Below the pieces are notes generated by a model that saw only the letters and a program-made list of their open reading frames with translations, ran no database searches and was not told the DNA's origin. Shown one piece after another: positions 16,607 through 25,649 of a stretch of 64,000 nucleotides of DNA. A program made the translations under genes and the position numbers. The stretch is taken from contig JAOPTR010000002.1 of NCBI GenBank assembly GCA_051531935.1, positions 62,001 through 126,000 of the forward strand, in the 5' to 3' direction. Every line of letters begins with the position of its first letter. The stretch's first letter is position 1. Source of the DNA: OCS116 sp051531935. Its GTDB lineage: Bacteria; Pseudomonadota; Alphaproteobacteria; Rhizobiales; OSC116.

Positions 16607-17935
16607 ATGGCTATTATTACCAAAGAAAAATCATCAGATCGTCCTGCACCTTTGTCAGAAACAACGCTGTTAGGTTGGTTGCGGATAAATTTGTTTAGCT
16701 CTGCATTTAATACTGGGCTGACACTTGTCATGTTGTTCATCGTCTATTTAACAATTTCAGGCGTATTCGCTTGGGGTTATTTGGATGCGACATTTGTAGC
16801 CGATAAACGCCGCGAATGTTATGATAACAGCCTCACAGGCGCATGTTGGGCAGGCGTTATTGCATGGCTCGATAATATATTTTATGGCCGTTACCCGCGT
16901 GAAGAATTATGGCGCGTCAATTTAGGTGGCATTTTGCTCGTATTGTGGATGGCGCCTTTATGGATGAACCGCGTTAAAGGCAAGATTCTCGTTGGCGCTT
17001 CGGTTATTATTTTCTATCCGTTTTTAGCAGGCTATCTGTTCACTGGTGGCGATAAAAGCTGGTTCATGCAGTTTATGGTGTCTACAGCTATCTTGGCGTT
17101 TGTCATTAACATGCTGAATATGCTAATCGGGTTAGCCCAAAATACAAGTTTCGATAAGTTTTTGTTTAAACTTTCAGGCCAAGGCAGTGCCTCTGACAAA
17201 ACCCAAAGAAACCTATTATACGGTGTGTTAATCGCTGCATTGATTGTTATCTTCATTATCCAATCAAGTTGGGTTGTAAGTGAAGTGAGTTGGACAAAAT
17301 GGGGAGGCCTATTTTTAACCTTAGTTATATCAGGCATTGGCATTGCCTCATCACTACCATTGGGGATTGTCTTGGCATTAGGGCGGCGCAGTAAGCTGCC
17401 TGTTGTGCGCGTATTAAGCACAGGGTTTATCGAGGTATTCCGCTCTGTTCCCCTCATTACAGTGTTGTTCATGGCAACCACCATGTTCCCACTGTTTATG
17501 CCCGAAGGCTTTTTTCTGAATAAATTGGTGCAAGTCATCATTGCTGTTGTGTTGTTTAACGCTTGCTATATGGCCGAAATCGTGCGGGCTGGTTTACAAG
17601 CCATTCCCAAAGGCCAATTTGAAGGCGCACATACGATTGGCCTAGGCTATTGGGGCACAATGGGGCTAATTATCATGCCGCAAGCCTTAAAACATATGAT
17701 ACCGAATATTGTTGGTAACATTATTGGCCTGCTAAAAGATACAACATTGGTATCCATCATCGGCCTGTTCGACATCTTAGGCATGCTGCGTTCAATTAGT
17801 AAGGACGTACCGTGGCTCGGTCTGCACAAAGAACCGCTGGTTTTTGGCGCCATCCTATTTTTCATCATTTGCTTCTCAATGTCTAAATATAGCCGACATC
17901 TAGAATCAAAATTATCTGCTGGCAACAAGCACTGA
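16607..17935 (+). CDS. aapM: general L-amino-acid ABC transporter, permease
   Basis: Second membrane subunit, 442 residues, longer than AapQ because of an N-terminal domain with extra helices before the conserved permease half. The signature block reads STGFIEVFRSVPLITVLFMA and the coupling loop GAHTIGLGYWGTMGLIIMPQ. It lies two bases after aapQ and 21 bases before the ATPase start, in one operon. Confidence 0.94.
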   Translation: MAIITKEKSSDRPAPLSETTLLGWLRINLFSSAFNTGLTLVMLFIVYLTISGVFAWGYLDATFVADKRRECYDNSLTGACWAGVIAWLDNIFYGRYPREELWRVNLGGILLVLWMAPLWMNRVKGKILVGASVIIFYPFLAGYLFTGGDKSWFMQFMVSTAILAFVINMLNMLIGLAQNTSFDKFLFKLSGQGSASDKTQRNLLYGVLIAALIVIFIIQSSWVVSEVSWTKWGGLFLTLVISGIGIASSLPLGIVLALGRRSKLPVVRVLSTGFIEVFRSVPLITVLFMATTMFPLFMPEGFFLNKLVQVIIAVVLFNACYMAEIVRAGLQAIPKGQFEGAHTIGLGYWGTMGLIIMPQALKHMIPNIVGNIIGLLKDTTLVSIIGLFDILGMLRSISKDVPWLGLHKEPLVFGAILFFIICFSMSKYSRHLESKLSAGNKH

Positions 17936-17956
17936 TCTGAATTGAAAGTAAACATT

Positions 17957-18733
17957 ATGAGTGAACAAACAAATAAGAGCCAATTGGTTTCTGCTGCCAC
18001 CAACGAGCAGATGATCGAAATCAACAAAATGAATAAATGGTATGGCGATTTTCATGTTTTAAAAGACATAAATTTAACTGTCCATAAAGGTGAGCGATTT
18101 GTAATTTGTGGCCCTTCTGGTTCAGGTAAATCAACCCTTATTCGTTGCATCAACGCACTTGAAGAACATCAAGAAGGCGATATTATTGTCGACGGCATTA
18201 AGCTTGGTAAAAACCTCAAAAGTCTCGACCATATCCGCACCGAAGTGGGCATGGTGTTCCAAAATTTCAACCTGTTTCCACATTTAACAATCCTAGAAAA
18301 TTTAACTCTAGGCCCCATTTGGGTGCGCAAAATGGCCAAGGCAGATGCCATCGAAACGGCTATGATGTATCTAGAACGTGTCAAAATCCCCGAACAAGCC
18401 AATAAATATCCAGGCCAAATGTCGGGCGGTCAGCAACAACGTGTGGCCATCGCGCGCTCATTGTGTATGAATCCTAAAATCATGTTATTCGATGAACCAA
18501 CATCAGCTCTTGACCCTGAAATGATCAAAGAAGTGTTGGATGTGATGGTTGAACTTGCCGATACAGGCATGACGATGATTGTGGTGACACATGAAATGGG
18601 CTTTGCCAAAACCATTGCCGATGAAGTTATATTTATGGATGCGGGCGATATTGTAGAGCGCAATAATCCCGAAGCATTCTTTGGCAATCCTGAGCATGAA
18701 CGCACTCAACAATTCCTAAACCAAATATTGTAA
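17957..18733 (+). CDS. aapP: general L-amino-acid ABC transporter, ATP-binding protein
   Basis: The ATPase of the Aap system, 258 residues. Walker A GPSGSGKST lies at about 52-60; further on are VFQNFNLFPH (Q-loop), MSGGQQQRVAIARSL (signature), IMLFDEPTSALDPE (Walker B) and VTHEMGFA (H-loop), all matching polar-amino-acid transport ATPases. The ATG at 17957 (MSEQTNKSQL) is chosen over an in-frame TTG at 17942. It is followed after 20 bases by asparaginase on the same strand. Confidence 0.95.
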   Translation: MSEQTNKSQLVSAATNEQMIEINKMNKWYGDFHVLKDINLTVHKGERFVICGPSGSGKSTLIRCINALEEHQEGDIIVDGIKLGKNLKSLDHIRTEVGMVFQNFNLFPHLTILENLTLGPIWVRKMAKADAIETAMMYLERVKIPEQANKYPGQMSGGQQQRVAIARSLCMNPKIMLFDEPTSALDPEMIKEVLDVMVELADTGMTMIVVTHEMGFAKTIADEVIFMDAGDIVERNNPEAFFGNPEHERTQQFLNQIL

Positions 18734-18753
18734 CAAAATCTTCGGAGGCTGTA

Positions 18754-19773
18754 ATGTCTTTTGAGCTATTTGCTGAAACCACCCGTAACGATATTGTCGA
18801 AAGTCACCATTTTGGTGCTGCGGCTATCGCAGATTATAATGGCAAAATTTTGCACCAATGGGGCGATGCTGAACAATTGGTTTTTCCACGTTCAGCACTA
18901 AAACCTTTTTATGCAATTGACTTGGTCGAATCTGGTGCGGCCGATCATTTTAATTTAAGTGATGCCGAGTTGGCATTATCTTGTGCCTCACATCTTGGTC
19001 AAGCCATGCATAGCGAAGCTGTGTCCAAGTGGCTCAACCGCTTGGGCCTAAAAAATACCAACCTTGCTTGTGGTCCAGTATTGCCAGATGATGAGCAGCA
19101 TATGATGGATATTTTAGCCAATGGGCAGGGTAAGTGCAGCATTCATCACAATTGCTCTGGCAAACATGCGGGATTTTTAACCTATTCCATGCACAAGGGC
19201 TATGATCTTAATAATTTTCATCAAGCCTCACACCCCGCACAGCAAAATAGTTTCGATATTTTATCAGATTTAGCAAATATAGACATGCGCCAATTCCCTA
19301 TGGGTATCGATGGGTGCGGTTTTCCCGCGCCCACCATGCCACTTAGCAAGTTAGCTTATTTGGTGGCAAGTTTTGCTCAACCCAAAAAACTAACCGCGTT
19401 GCGTGCCAAAGCGGTCAATCGTCTACATGGTGCAATGGCAAATGAACCCTTTTTTGTGTCAGGCCATGGCAGCGCAATCAGTGATATTATGTATGTCACC
19501 AACGGCAAAATTTTGGTTAAATCAGGCGCTGAAGGCATCTTAACTGCTGCCATACCAAAACTAGGCTTAGGCATTGCGTTAAAAATAGCAGATGGCGGCG
19601 CAAGGGCGCGAACCGCTGTGTTACTCGCCCTATTGGATCAATTAAATATCCTCACTTCTGATGAAAAACAAAGCTTACAAGAGCATCTAAAACCAAAAAT
19701 ATCAAATTCACGTCTAGAAATTGTTGGTGAAATTCGACCCACAATTCGTAAAATAGAATGGCAGCCTTCATGA
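18754..19773 (+). CDS. L-asparaginase II family protein (Rhizobium type)
   Basis: A 339-residue enzyme of the Asparaginase_II family (the Rhizobium etli type, unrelated to E. coli AnsB), hydrolysing asparagine to aspartate and ammonia in the cytoplasm. Family features are VFPRSALKPFYAIDLVESG near the N-terminus, LALSCASHLGQ, CSIHHNCSGKHAGFL and GIDGCGFPAPTMPL. AAAATCTTCGGAGG ahead of the ATG supplies a good ribosome site. Position at the end of the aap operon suggests immediate catabolism of imported asparagine. Confidence 0.9.
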   Translation: MSFELFAETTRNDIVESHHFGAAAIADYNGKILHQWGDAEQLVFPRSALKPFYAIDLVESGAADHFNLSDAELALSCASHLGQAMHSEAVSKWLNRLGLKNTNLACGPVLPDDEQHMMDILANGQGKCSIHHNCSGKHAGFLTYSMHKGYDLNNFHQASHPAQQNSFDILSDLANIDMRQFPMGIDGCGFPAPTMPLSKLAYLVASFAQPKKLTALRAKAVNRLHGAMANEPFFVSGHGSAISDIMYVTNGKILVKSGAEGILTAAIPKLGLGIALKIADGGARARTAVLLALLDQLNILTSDEKQSLQEHLKPKISNSRLEIVGEIRPTIRKIEWQPS

Positions 19774-21308
19774 ATATACTTTTCATAACCGCAGATCAAT
19801 GGCGTGGCGAATGTCTTTCCGCCACAGGGCATCCGATTGTTAAAACTCCTAATTTGGATGCTTTAGCTGCAGATGGTGTTGCGTTTAAACATCATTACGG
19901 CCAAGCCACACCTTGCGGCCCTTCTCGTGTTTGCTTGTATACGGGCATGTATTTGCATAATCATCGTTCATTGCTCAATGGCACCCCCTTAGACTCACGC
20001 CATACAAATGTAGCGCTCGAAGCACGAAATGTCGGCTATCACCCCGTTTTATTTGGTTATACCGATGTGGGGTTAGACCCGCGTAATCAAGACATTGTTG
20101 ATGACTATGAGGGTGTTTTGCCAGGTATGGAAGCTGTTTGCCATTTAAACAGTAAACGCTTGCCGTGGCGCAATTATCTAAAAGACAAGGGTTATGAATT
20201 TGCTTTAAATGATGAGCGGCTTTACTCACAACAAGAGAATTATGCTGGTGCTGAAGACAAAGGTCAAACCTATGCGCCAACAAAATATAAAGCCGAGGAT
20301 AGTGCCACGGCATTTCTAGTTGGTGAAACCATTGAATATATAAAAAACCAAAAAGATAAACCATGGTTTGCGCATGTTTCATTTCTTGCGCCACATCCAC
20401 CATTTGTTGTGCCAGAACCTTACCACGCAATGTTTAATGCCGATGATATGCCGTTGCCCATAAGGCGTTCGACATGGCAAGATGAAGCGAAACAACACCC
20501 ATGGCTAGAATATTATTTCACTCATGATTCGGCAGCCGCTAGCTTCACCACAAAGCCCGAAACCTGCGATAGGTTTGATTTATCGGATCAAGAATTGCAA
20601 CAAATTAGAGCCACTTATTACGGTATGATGGCCGAAGTAGATGCGCAAATTGGCAGGTTAATTGAGCATCTCAAACAAACAGATAAATATGACGATACCT
20701 TGATTGTTTTCACTTCAGATCATGGCGAAAATATGGGCGATCATCATGCCCATTCTAAATATACTTATTTTGAAGAAACATTTCATGTTCCTCTCATTAT
20801 TAGAGACCCGTCGAAATCCGCAAATTCAACTCGGGGTAATGTAGTAAAAGCCTTCACTGAATCAGTAGATATTATGCCGACCATATTAGAAACCGTTGCT
20901 GCGGATATACCTCATCAATGTGATGGTAAATCTTTACTTGCTTTTACCCGCACTTCGCAGCCAATAAATTGGCGAACAGAAGCGCATATGGAGTTCGACA
21001 TGCGCGCACCATATGATGGTAAGGGCGCACCACCACTGGGCTTGAAAATGAACCAATGTATGGTAAATATTATTCGTGATGATGACTTTAAATATGTGCA
21101 TTTCACAACATTGCCGCCATTGTTATTTGACTTGAAAAATGACCCGGATGAATTTTCCAACCTTGCCAATGATCCAAAATATAAAACTGAAATGATTAAA
21201 TATGCAGGTAAGCTTTTGAGCTGGAGAATGGAAAATGATGACCGTGCATTAACAGACATGCGTTTAACCGCAGAAGGCGGTGTCGAGCATGGTATTCGTA
21301 CTTTATAA
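19770..21308 (+). CDS. sulfatase-fold phosphonate monoester hydrolase / phosphodiesterase
   Basis: A 512-residue alkaline-phosphatase-superfamily hydrolase. The opening MNILFITADQWRGECLSA gives metal ligand D9. The formylglycine motif C-x-P-x-R is CGPSR with the modified Cys at about 49. The second metal site is TSDHGENMGDHHAHSKY. Long stretches, such as DIMPTILETVAADIPHQCDG and the closing part with FKYVHFTTLPPLLFDLKNDP, resemble Rhizobium/Burkholderia PMH more than choline sulfatase. It should cleave phosphonate monoesters, phosphodiesters or sulfate esters. The ATG at 19770 overlaps the asparaginase stop (ATGA); an ATG at 19758 is less likely. Confidence 0.87.
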   Translation: MNILFITADQWRGECLSATGHPIVKTPNLDALAADGVAFKHHYGQATPCGPSRVCLYTGMYLHNHRSLLNGTPLDSRHTNVALEARNVGYHPVLFGYTDVGLDPRNQDIVDDYEGVLPGMEAVCHLNSKRLPWRNYLKDKGYEFALNDERLYSQQENYAGAEDKGQTYAPTKYKAEDSATAFLVGETIEYIKNQKDKPWFAHVSFLAPHPPFVVPEPYHAMFNADDMPLPIRRSTWQDEAKQHPWLEYYFTHDSAAASFTTKPETCDRFDLSDQELQQIRATYYGMMAEVDAQIGRLIEHLKQTDKYDDTLIVFTSDHGENMGDHHAHSKYTYFEETFHVPLIIRDPSKSANSTRGNVVKAFTESVDIMPTILETVAADIPHQCDGKSLLAFTRTSQPINWRTEAHMEFDMRAPYDGKGAPPLGLKMNQCMVNIIRDDDFKYVHFTTLPPLLFDLKNDPDEFSNLANDPKYKTEMIKYAGKLLSWRMENDDRALTDMRLTAEGGVEHGIRTL

Positions 21309-21740
21309 CGTTTGAAAACATCGTGGCATAGGGTGCAGTAATGATCAACATTAATGGTAGTTTATTGCGAAGAGGAGAGGTGGGTTATAATTTTCTCAAG
21401 GATAATTTGATAGTGTTTTGAAAATTCTTTTGGAGATTATGATCAATTTATTTGGGTCGTTCTGTTGGTTTAGTCGACTCATTACGTTGTTGGAACTGCG
21501 TTTTAAAAATGGGCTAAAACGTCTTTAGGAAAAAACCAACGAGCCCAGAATGGACTATCTATATGCACTAAGTCAGAAACGCTTGTCGAATACATAACTA
21601 TCACTCTTTCCAAGAATGCAGTAGTCAACTTAAAGCACGACCAGTGATGGTACGCGCTATCGCGTTTCTGATGATGAGGTGCAAAGTGATTTTGTCACTA
21701 GAGACTGATTTCACAATACATAAGTTGTTCCCAAACCGAA
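21309..21740. other. intergenic region with no recognised gene
   Basis: These 430 bases separate the PMH gene from a convergent tautomerase gene. ORFs on both strands are short and broken, and none shows a family motif. No convincing hairpin with a T-run was found. It may be decayed coding sequence, but nothing supports a specific origin. Confidence 0.5.
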
Positions 21741-22145
21741 TTAATCTGCACCACGTTGTTGCGCAAGATTCATGGCAAAGACACCATTTCCGACTGACCA
21801 ATCTGAATAATCATTCTCGTATGTGAAAATCATTACATCTTTTATTGATGTGCCTGTGCTTTTGTTAATTCTTTGCGCAATTTGGGCATATAAATCACGT
21901 TTCATGGCATCGCTGCGTCCGCGGCGCATGATAATTTCTACAACGATTAAATTGTCAGATCGAGCAATGCCATTAAATGATCGGCTGTAGTAAAATGTAT
22001 CATGGTTATAGTTGGATACCAGATTAAAAAGCTCATCTGCAGGCATGTCAATGCTACTCACCAAAGCATCATGAATGCTTTTGACAATATCGTCTCGGTG
22101 GCTTTTGGATGTGGTCTCAGGCAAAGTTGTACGTATGAAGGGCAT
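21741..22145 (-). CDS. tautomerase-superfamily protein
   Basis: A 134-residue protein of the 4-oxalocrotonate tautomerase / MIF fold. It starts MPFIRTTLPE, so the catalytic amino-terminal proline is exposed after Met removal. It continues as two beta-alpha-beta units (VVEIIMRRGRSDAMKRDLYA in the second), the length of a fused-dimer tautomerase. It acts in the cytoplasm on keto-enol substrates. It is divergent from a GcvA-type LysR gene that probably regulates it. Confidence 0.82.
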   Translation of the reverse strand: MPFIRTTLPETTSKSHRDDIVKSIHDALVSSIDMPADELFNLVSNYNHDTFYYSRSFNGIARSDNLIVVEIIMRRGRSDAMKRDLYAQIAQRINKSTGTSIKDVMIFTYENDYSDWSVGNGVFAMNLAQQRGAD

Positions 22146-22242
22146 GTTTTTTCCTTAAATAGTTGATGAGTGGAATATATGTAAATTGGAGATTAATAAA
22201 AACGATTTGTTTGCAATTTATATGTGAGCTATAGTCAAATAC

Positions 22243-23127
22243 ATGAAATCAAAATTAAACCCATTGCCGCCACTATTATCCCTAAGGGCTTTTGAATCTG
22301 CAGGCCGTCTCGGTACAATGACATCTGCTGCTCAGGAATTGTATGTGACTCCAGGGGCGATTAGCCGTCAAGTTAGGCAGCTTGAACAATATCTAGGTGT
22401 GTCACTATTTGATGGCCCCAAGAATAGCCCCAGATTGACGCTTCAAGGCAGCCAGTTATTATCATCACTTACAGCAGCAATGGCTCAAATAAATGCGGGT
22501 GTAAGTTCAGTAAAATCAACAACTCAGAAAGTGATAAATGTTTCTTGCTTAAATACTTTTGCCATAAAAGTGCTGATACCTAAATTATATCTTTTTAAAC
22601 AAATCTACCCAGAAATTGATGTACGGGTGAGCACCTCAGCTCAAGATGCACCCAATAAGCAAAGTTATGATGTCATTTTAAATATACGTCTAACCAATCA
22701 ATTGGACACAACAACCACTGTTCTGTTCGCCGAAAAATTAGGCCCTGTGCTGGCGCCAAAGTTAACAGAAGAATACGATATACAAACCCCACAAGATTTA
22801 TTGAAGACACCAATTTTACAAACTAAAACAAGACCAAATGTTTGGAGGAATTGGTGCCAAGAGGTTGGTCTACAACCTCAACTGATGCAACTAGGCTCGG
22901 AATTTGAACATTATTATTTTACCTTGGAGGCCGCAGTTGGTGGGCTGGGTATTTGCATCGCTCCCGAGCATTTAGTTGTTGATGATCTAAGTGCTGGGCG
23001 GTTAATAGCGCCTCTTGGATTTATAACAAGTGAATATTCTTATGTAGCCGAAATTCAATCTATGCAGAACCAAGCATCAAGAGACTTCGTCTCTTGGTTA
23101 GCCAAAGAAGTTTTGACTGAAGATTAA
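22243..23127 (+). CDS. LysR-family regulator (GcvA-like)
   Basis: A 294-residue regulator. The opening LPPLLSLRAFESAGRLGTMT and the helix PGAISRQVRQLEQYLGVSLF place it in the GcvA/AmpR branch. The C-terminal domain ends shortly after ASRDFVSWLAKE. It is divergent from the tautomerase gene across 97 bases, the usual arrangement for control of that gene. Confidence 0.88.
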   Translation: MKSKLNPLPPLLSLRAFESAGRLGTMTSAAQELYVTPGAISRQVRQLEQYLGVSLFDGPKNSPRLTLQGSQLLSSLTAAMAQINAGVSSVKSTTQKVINVSCLNTFAIKVLIPKLYLFKQIYPEIDVRVSTSAQDAPNKQSYDVILNIRLTNQLDTTTTVLFAEKLGPVLAPKLTEEYDIQTPQDLLKTPILQTKTRPNVWRNWCQEVGLQPQLMQLGSEFEHYYFTLEAAVGGLGICIAPEHLVVDDLSAGRLIAPLGFITSEYSYVAEIQSMQNQASRDFVSWLAKEVLTED

Positions 23128-23246
23128 GTTTAGCTATTAAAAATGCTGCATAATGCTCAAATCCAAACGCATGACGGATAATTTAATTACGGTGATTTTT
23201 CGTTTTCCTTCAAAATAAGTCCAAAAATTTGGCTTTTAGTCGGAAT

Positions 23247-23744
23247 TCACTTGTCTATTACACTGGATTTGAATGCAATAGCCGCAAAAAACAAACTTAA
23301 ACCACTAAAGCCAACTCGCAACCAGTTGTAAACTTGCCAATCGATCGAATAACTATCCCAAAGTTGAGCCAAATTTTCTTGCTCCATAGTGATTTGTAGG
23401 CCATCCAGAATTTGATTCAGCGGTACGTTGAGCATAAGCGTAACCACTAACATACCAACCCATGCTGAAATGGTTCCGAGAAATAGAAATGCAGTACTCT
23501 TATCTTTTTGTCTAAAATAATAAATTGCGGCAAATGCTGCTAATAATGGCGTGCCAATCATCGGCACGGCAAAAAAATAATTTTGAGTGGCGTGGCCAAT
23601 TTCTTGGTTGGCAAGGATTGCGCTGTAAGGAGCTGTTAAATCTAACCCTGGCATTATAGAAATTGACATGGTGTAGAAAAAGCCAAACAGTGCACCAGCG
23701 CACAATATTAGCGTGATTGTAATGATGTTGATCGTTGATTTCAT
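23247..23744 (-). CDS. DUF1772 membrane protein
   Basis: A 165-residue inner-membrane protein with four hydrophobic helices and the DUF1772 pattern: a first helix with GALFGFFYTMSISIMPGL, then a central helix pair and VTLMLNVPLNQIL before the last loop. The start at 23744 follows AGGTAGG seven bases upstream; a longer in-frame start at 23831 would overlap the reductase gene and is rejected. It is third gene of the EF-hand / reductase operon. The family includes anthrone-oxygenase-like proteins; function here is unknown. Confidence 0.8.
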   Translation of the reverse strand: MKSTINIITITLILCAGALFGFFYTMSISIMPGLDLTAPYSAILANQEIGHATQNYFFAVPMIGTPLLAAFAAIYYFRQKDKSTAFLFLGTISAWVGMLVVTLMLNVPLNQILDGLQITMEQENLAQLWDSYSIDWQVYNWLRVGFSGLSLFFAAIAFKSSVIDK

Positions 23745-23751
23745 TTCTAAC

Positions 23752-25017
23752 CTACCTAAATTCAAATGCTTCGCTATGAATTTTATGTTTTGAGACATTG
23801 GCTTTTTTGAGTGATTTTCTAAGCCCATCAATCATGGGTTTCGGGCCACATAGAAAAATATCATGTTCATCTAATTGACCATCAATAGCGTTTGATATGG
23901 CTTCAATACTTGCAAATTGTTTGTGATTAGATTCTAATATAACCAAATTGCGGTTAGGAATGTTGTCAAACTTGGCTTCAAATTCATTCAAAAACAAAGC
24001 TTGGCTTTTTTCTTGTACGCAATAGAATAGTGTAATGTTACGCTCATCCTCACTTTTCATTTCACGCATGGCGCTTAAAAAAGGTGTGATGCCAACACCA
24101 CCTGCTACCCAGATTTGTTTTTTATTGACAATTTGCATGTCAAACCGCCCGTATGGTCCTTCGATTTTGGCCTTGGCGCCAATTTTTAGCTCATCGCGTA
24201 CGCGGCGTGTAAAATCGCCTAACACTTTCACCGTAAAACGAAGGTCATTTTCATTTGGAGCGCTCGAAATGGTAAACGGATGTGCTTCATCAAAACCCTT
24301 TTGGTCAAGTGATACAAAACCAAATTGGCCAGACTTAAAATCCATTTTTTGTTTTGATGAAGATGTGAAGACAAGTTCGGTAGCGCGCTCTAATTGGTTG
24401 ATAGCTGATAATTCATAGTCAATTGCCCGCTTGCCACGGTTAAATTGGCGGTAAATATAAGCACCAGTTCCAAATAACCCAACAAGAAACAACATGATAC
24501 CAGAGGGCGATTTGCCGTTAAATAACTCAAGCGGTGAAAGCAACATATGTATAAATATGGCAATGAATAACAAACCCATGAGCCTGTGTGGTTTAATCCA
24601 GATATGATAAGGGATTTTGCGGTTCAGTGAAATAACGATGGACAGAATAATGAGTATCATACTGATCATACCGAAAGGAGAACCAAGCCAACCAGTGATT
24701 GCGGCTAAACCCACCTGAGGTAATCTACCAGCAGACTCCAATTTAGGAATTGCAAAAAAATGAACGAGAATGAGCAAAAGAATTGAAACGCCAATGAATT
24801 TGTGAACCAGATAAATTTTATCTAACCCACCAAACCAATTTTCTAGCCACAGCGGGCGGTTTGAAAGCCAAATTGCCCATGCCATCAAAATCATTGCCGA
24901 ACCACCAATAAAGGTGGCCATCATAGCACGTTCAGTTTGTCCCGTTGCTGACAGGCCAAAATGTAGAAGTGCAAAAAATGCAATGCTGCCATATATGGCG
25001 CTCAATCCTTTAGTCAT
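23752..25017 (-). CDS. NOX/ferric-reductase-like transmembrane oxidoreductase
   Basis: A 421-residue protein with six N-terminal helices and a cytoplasmic FAD/NAD(P)H domain that moves electrons from NAD(P)H across the membrane through two b-haems. Haem ligands are likely His72/His86 and His144/His157, a 14- and 13-residue spacing equal to NOX2 H101/H115 and H209/H222. The FAD motif HPFTISS is at 246-252, the nucleotide site GGVGITPF at 307-314 and CGPKPM at 390-395. It may reduce oxygen, ferric iron or quinones. Lies between the EF-hand gene and the DUF1772 gene, with gaps of 10 and 7 bases. Confidence 0.87.
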   Translation of the reverse strand: MTKGLSAIYGSIAFFALLHFGLSATGQTERAMMATFIGGSAMILMAWAIWLSNRPLWLENWFGGLDKIYLVHKFIGVSILLLILVHFFAIPKLESAGRLPQVGLAAITGWLGSPFGMISMILIILSIVISLNRKIPYHIWIKPHRLMGLLFIAIFIHMLLSPLELFNGKSPSGIMLFLVGLFGTGAYIYRQFNRGKRAIDYELSAINQLERATELVFTSSSKQKMDFKSGQFGFVSLDQKGFDEAHPFTISSAPNENDLRFTVKVLGDFTRRVRDELKIGAKAKIEGPYGRFDMQIVNKKQIWVAGGVGITPFLSAMREMKSEDERNITLFYCVQEKSQALFLNEFEAKFDNIPNRNLVILESNHKQFASIEAISNAIDGQLDEHDIFLCGPKPMIDGLRKSLKKANVSKHKIHSEAFEFR

Positions 25018-25027
25018 TTTAATGTCC

Positions 25028-25525
25028 TTAATCTTTTAATGCAGCTTTAAATGCGATGTTCATTGAAAATGCACCAAAGAATTCTGGTTTGCTGAGTATG
25101 GCGTCATTGTTTAAATCCGCACGTTGAAAATCGCGCACTAACGCTTGTCTATGCTCAGTTTCGGTCAATTGTCCGTCGCCGTTTAGGTCCCACAGTGCAA
25201 ATATAATTCTCATAGCCGTAAGATACTCTTTTTGCTTTCCTGCTTCTTCGGCAATCAGTTTAAAGCCATAATCCCATTCAAAAAACTCGTCGAATGTCAG
25301 GTTTGTATCGTCGTCTTGATCCATTGAAACAAATAGCGAGCCGCGGAAAATCTCCATTTCGCCCATGTCCAAAAATTCACGATCAGCGCGTTTAATGGAT
25401 TCAAATGACATTTCAGCAAGCTCTTTGCCTTCGGTAGTGTTCTCTGCAGAAAAAACAGTAGAGCTTGTAAGTGTGGCAAAAGCGAATACTGACGCTAAGG
25501 TTATTTGTTTGAGATGATTTTTCAT
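25028..25525 (-). CDS. exported EF-hand calcium-binding protein
   Basis: A 165-residue protein with an N-terminal signal peptide (cleavage probably after VFSA, residue 27) and three EF-hand loops: 69-80 (DQDDDTNLTFDE), 113-124 (DLNGDGQLTETE) and 137-148 (DLNNDAILSKPE). The second is canonical; the third lacks the usual Gly at position 6. The start at 25525 (MKNHLKQITL) gives the signal peptide at the N-terminus; an upstream in-frame ATG at 25588 is less likely. First gene of an operon with a NOX-like reductase, so periplasmic calcium control of the reductase is a natural hypothesis. Confidence 0.85.
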   Translation of the reverse strand: MKNHLKQITLASVFAFATLTSSTVFSAENTTEGKELAEMSFESIKRADREFLDMGEMEIFRGSLFVSMDQDDDTNLTFDEFFEWDYGFKLIAEEAGKQKEYLTAMRIIFALWDLNGDGQLTETEHRQALVRDFQRADLNNDAILSKPEFFGAFSMNIAFKAALKD

Positions 25526-25632
25526 TTTTAGCCTATTTGTTAATATCACGAAATCTTGTGATGGGTTATTTATTGATTTTGACATCAATGTGAATTTATG
25601 TTTGAGTTTGTAATCTTTAACTCTAATAATTA

Positions 25633-25649
25633 GCTATATAATATATAGC
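25633..25649. promoter_or_regulatory. palindromic operator overlapping marR promoter
   Basis: Perfect 8+1+8 palindrome GCTATATA-A-TATATAGC ending one base before the MarR ATG at 25650. It contains a -10-like TATAAT at 25637-25642, which would place transcription start at about the ATG itself. The likely ligand is the MarR protein, acting on itself and on the divergent EF-hand operon. Confidence 0.55.
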
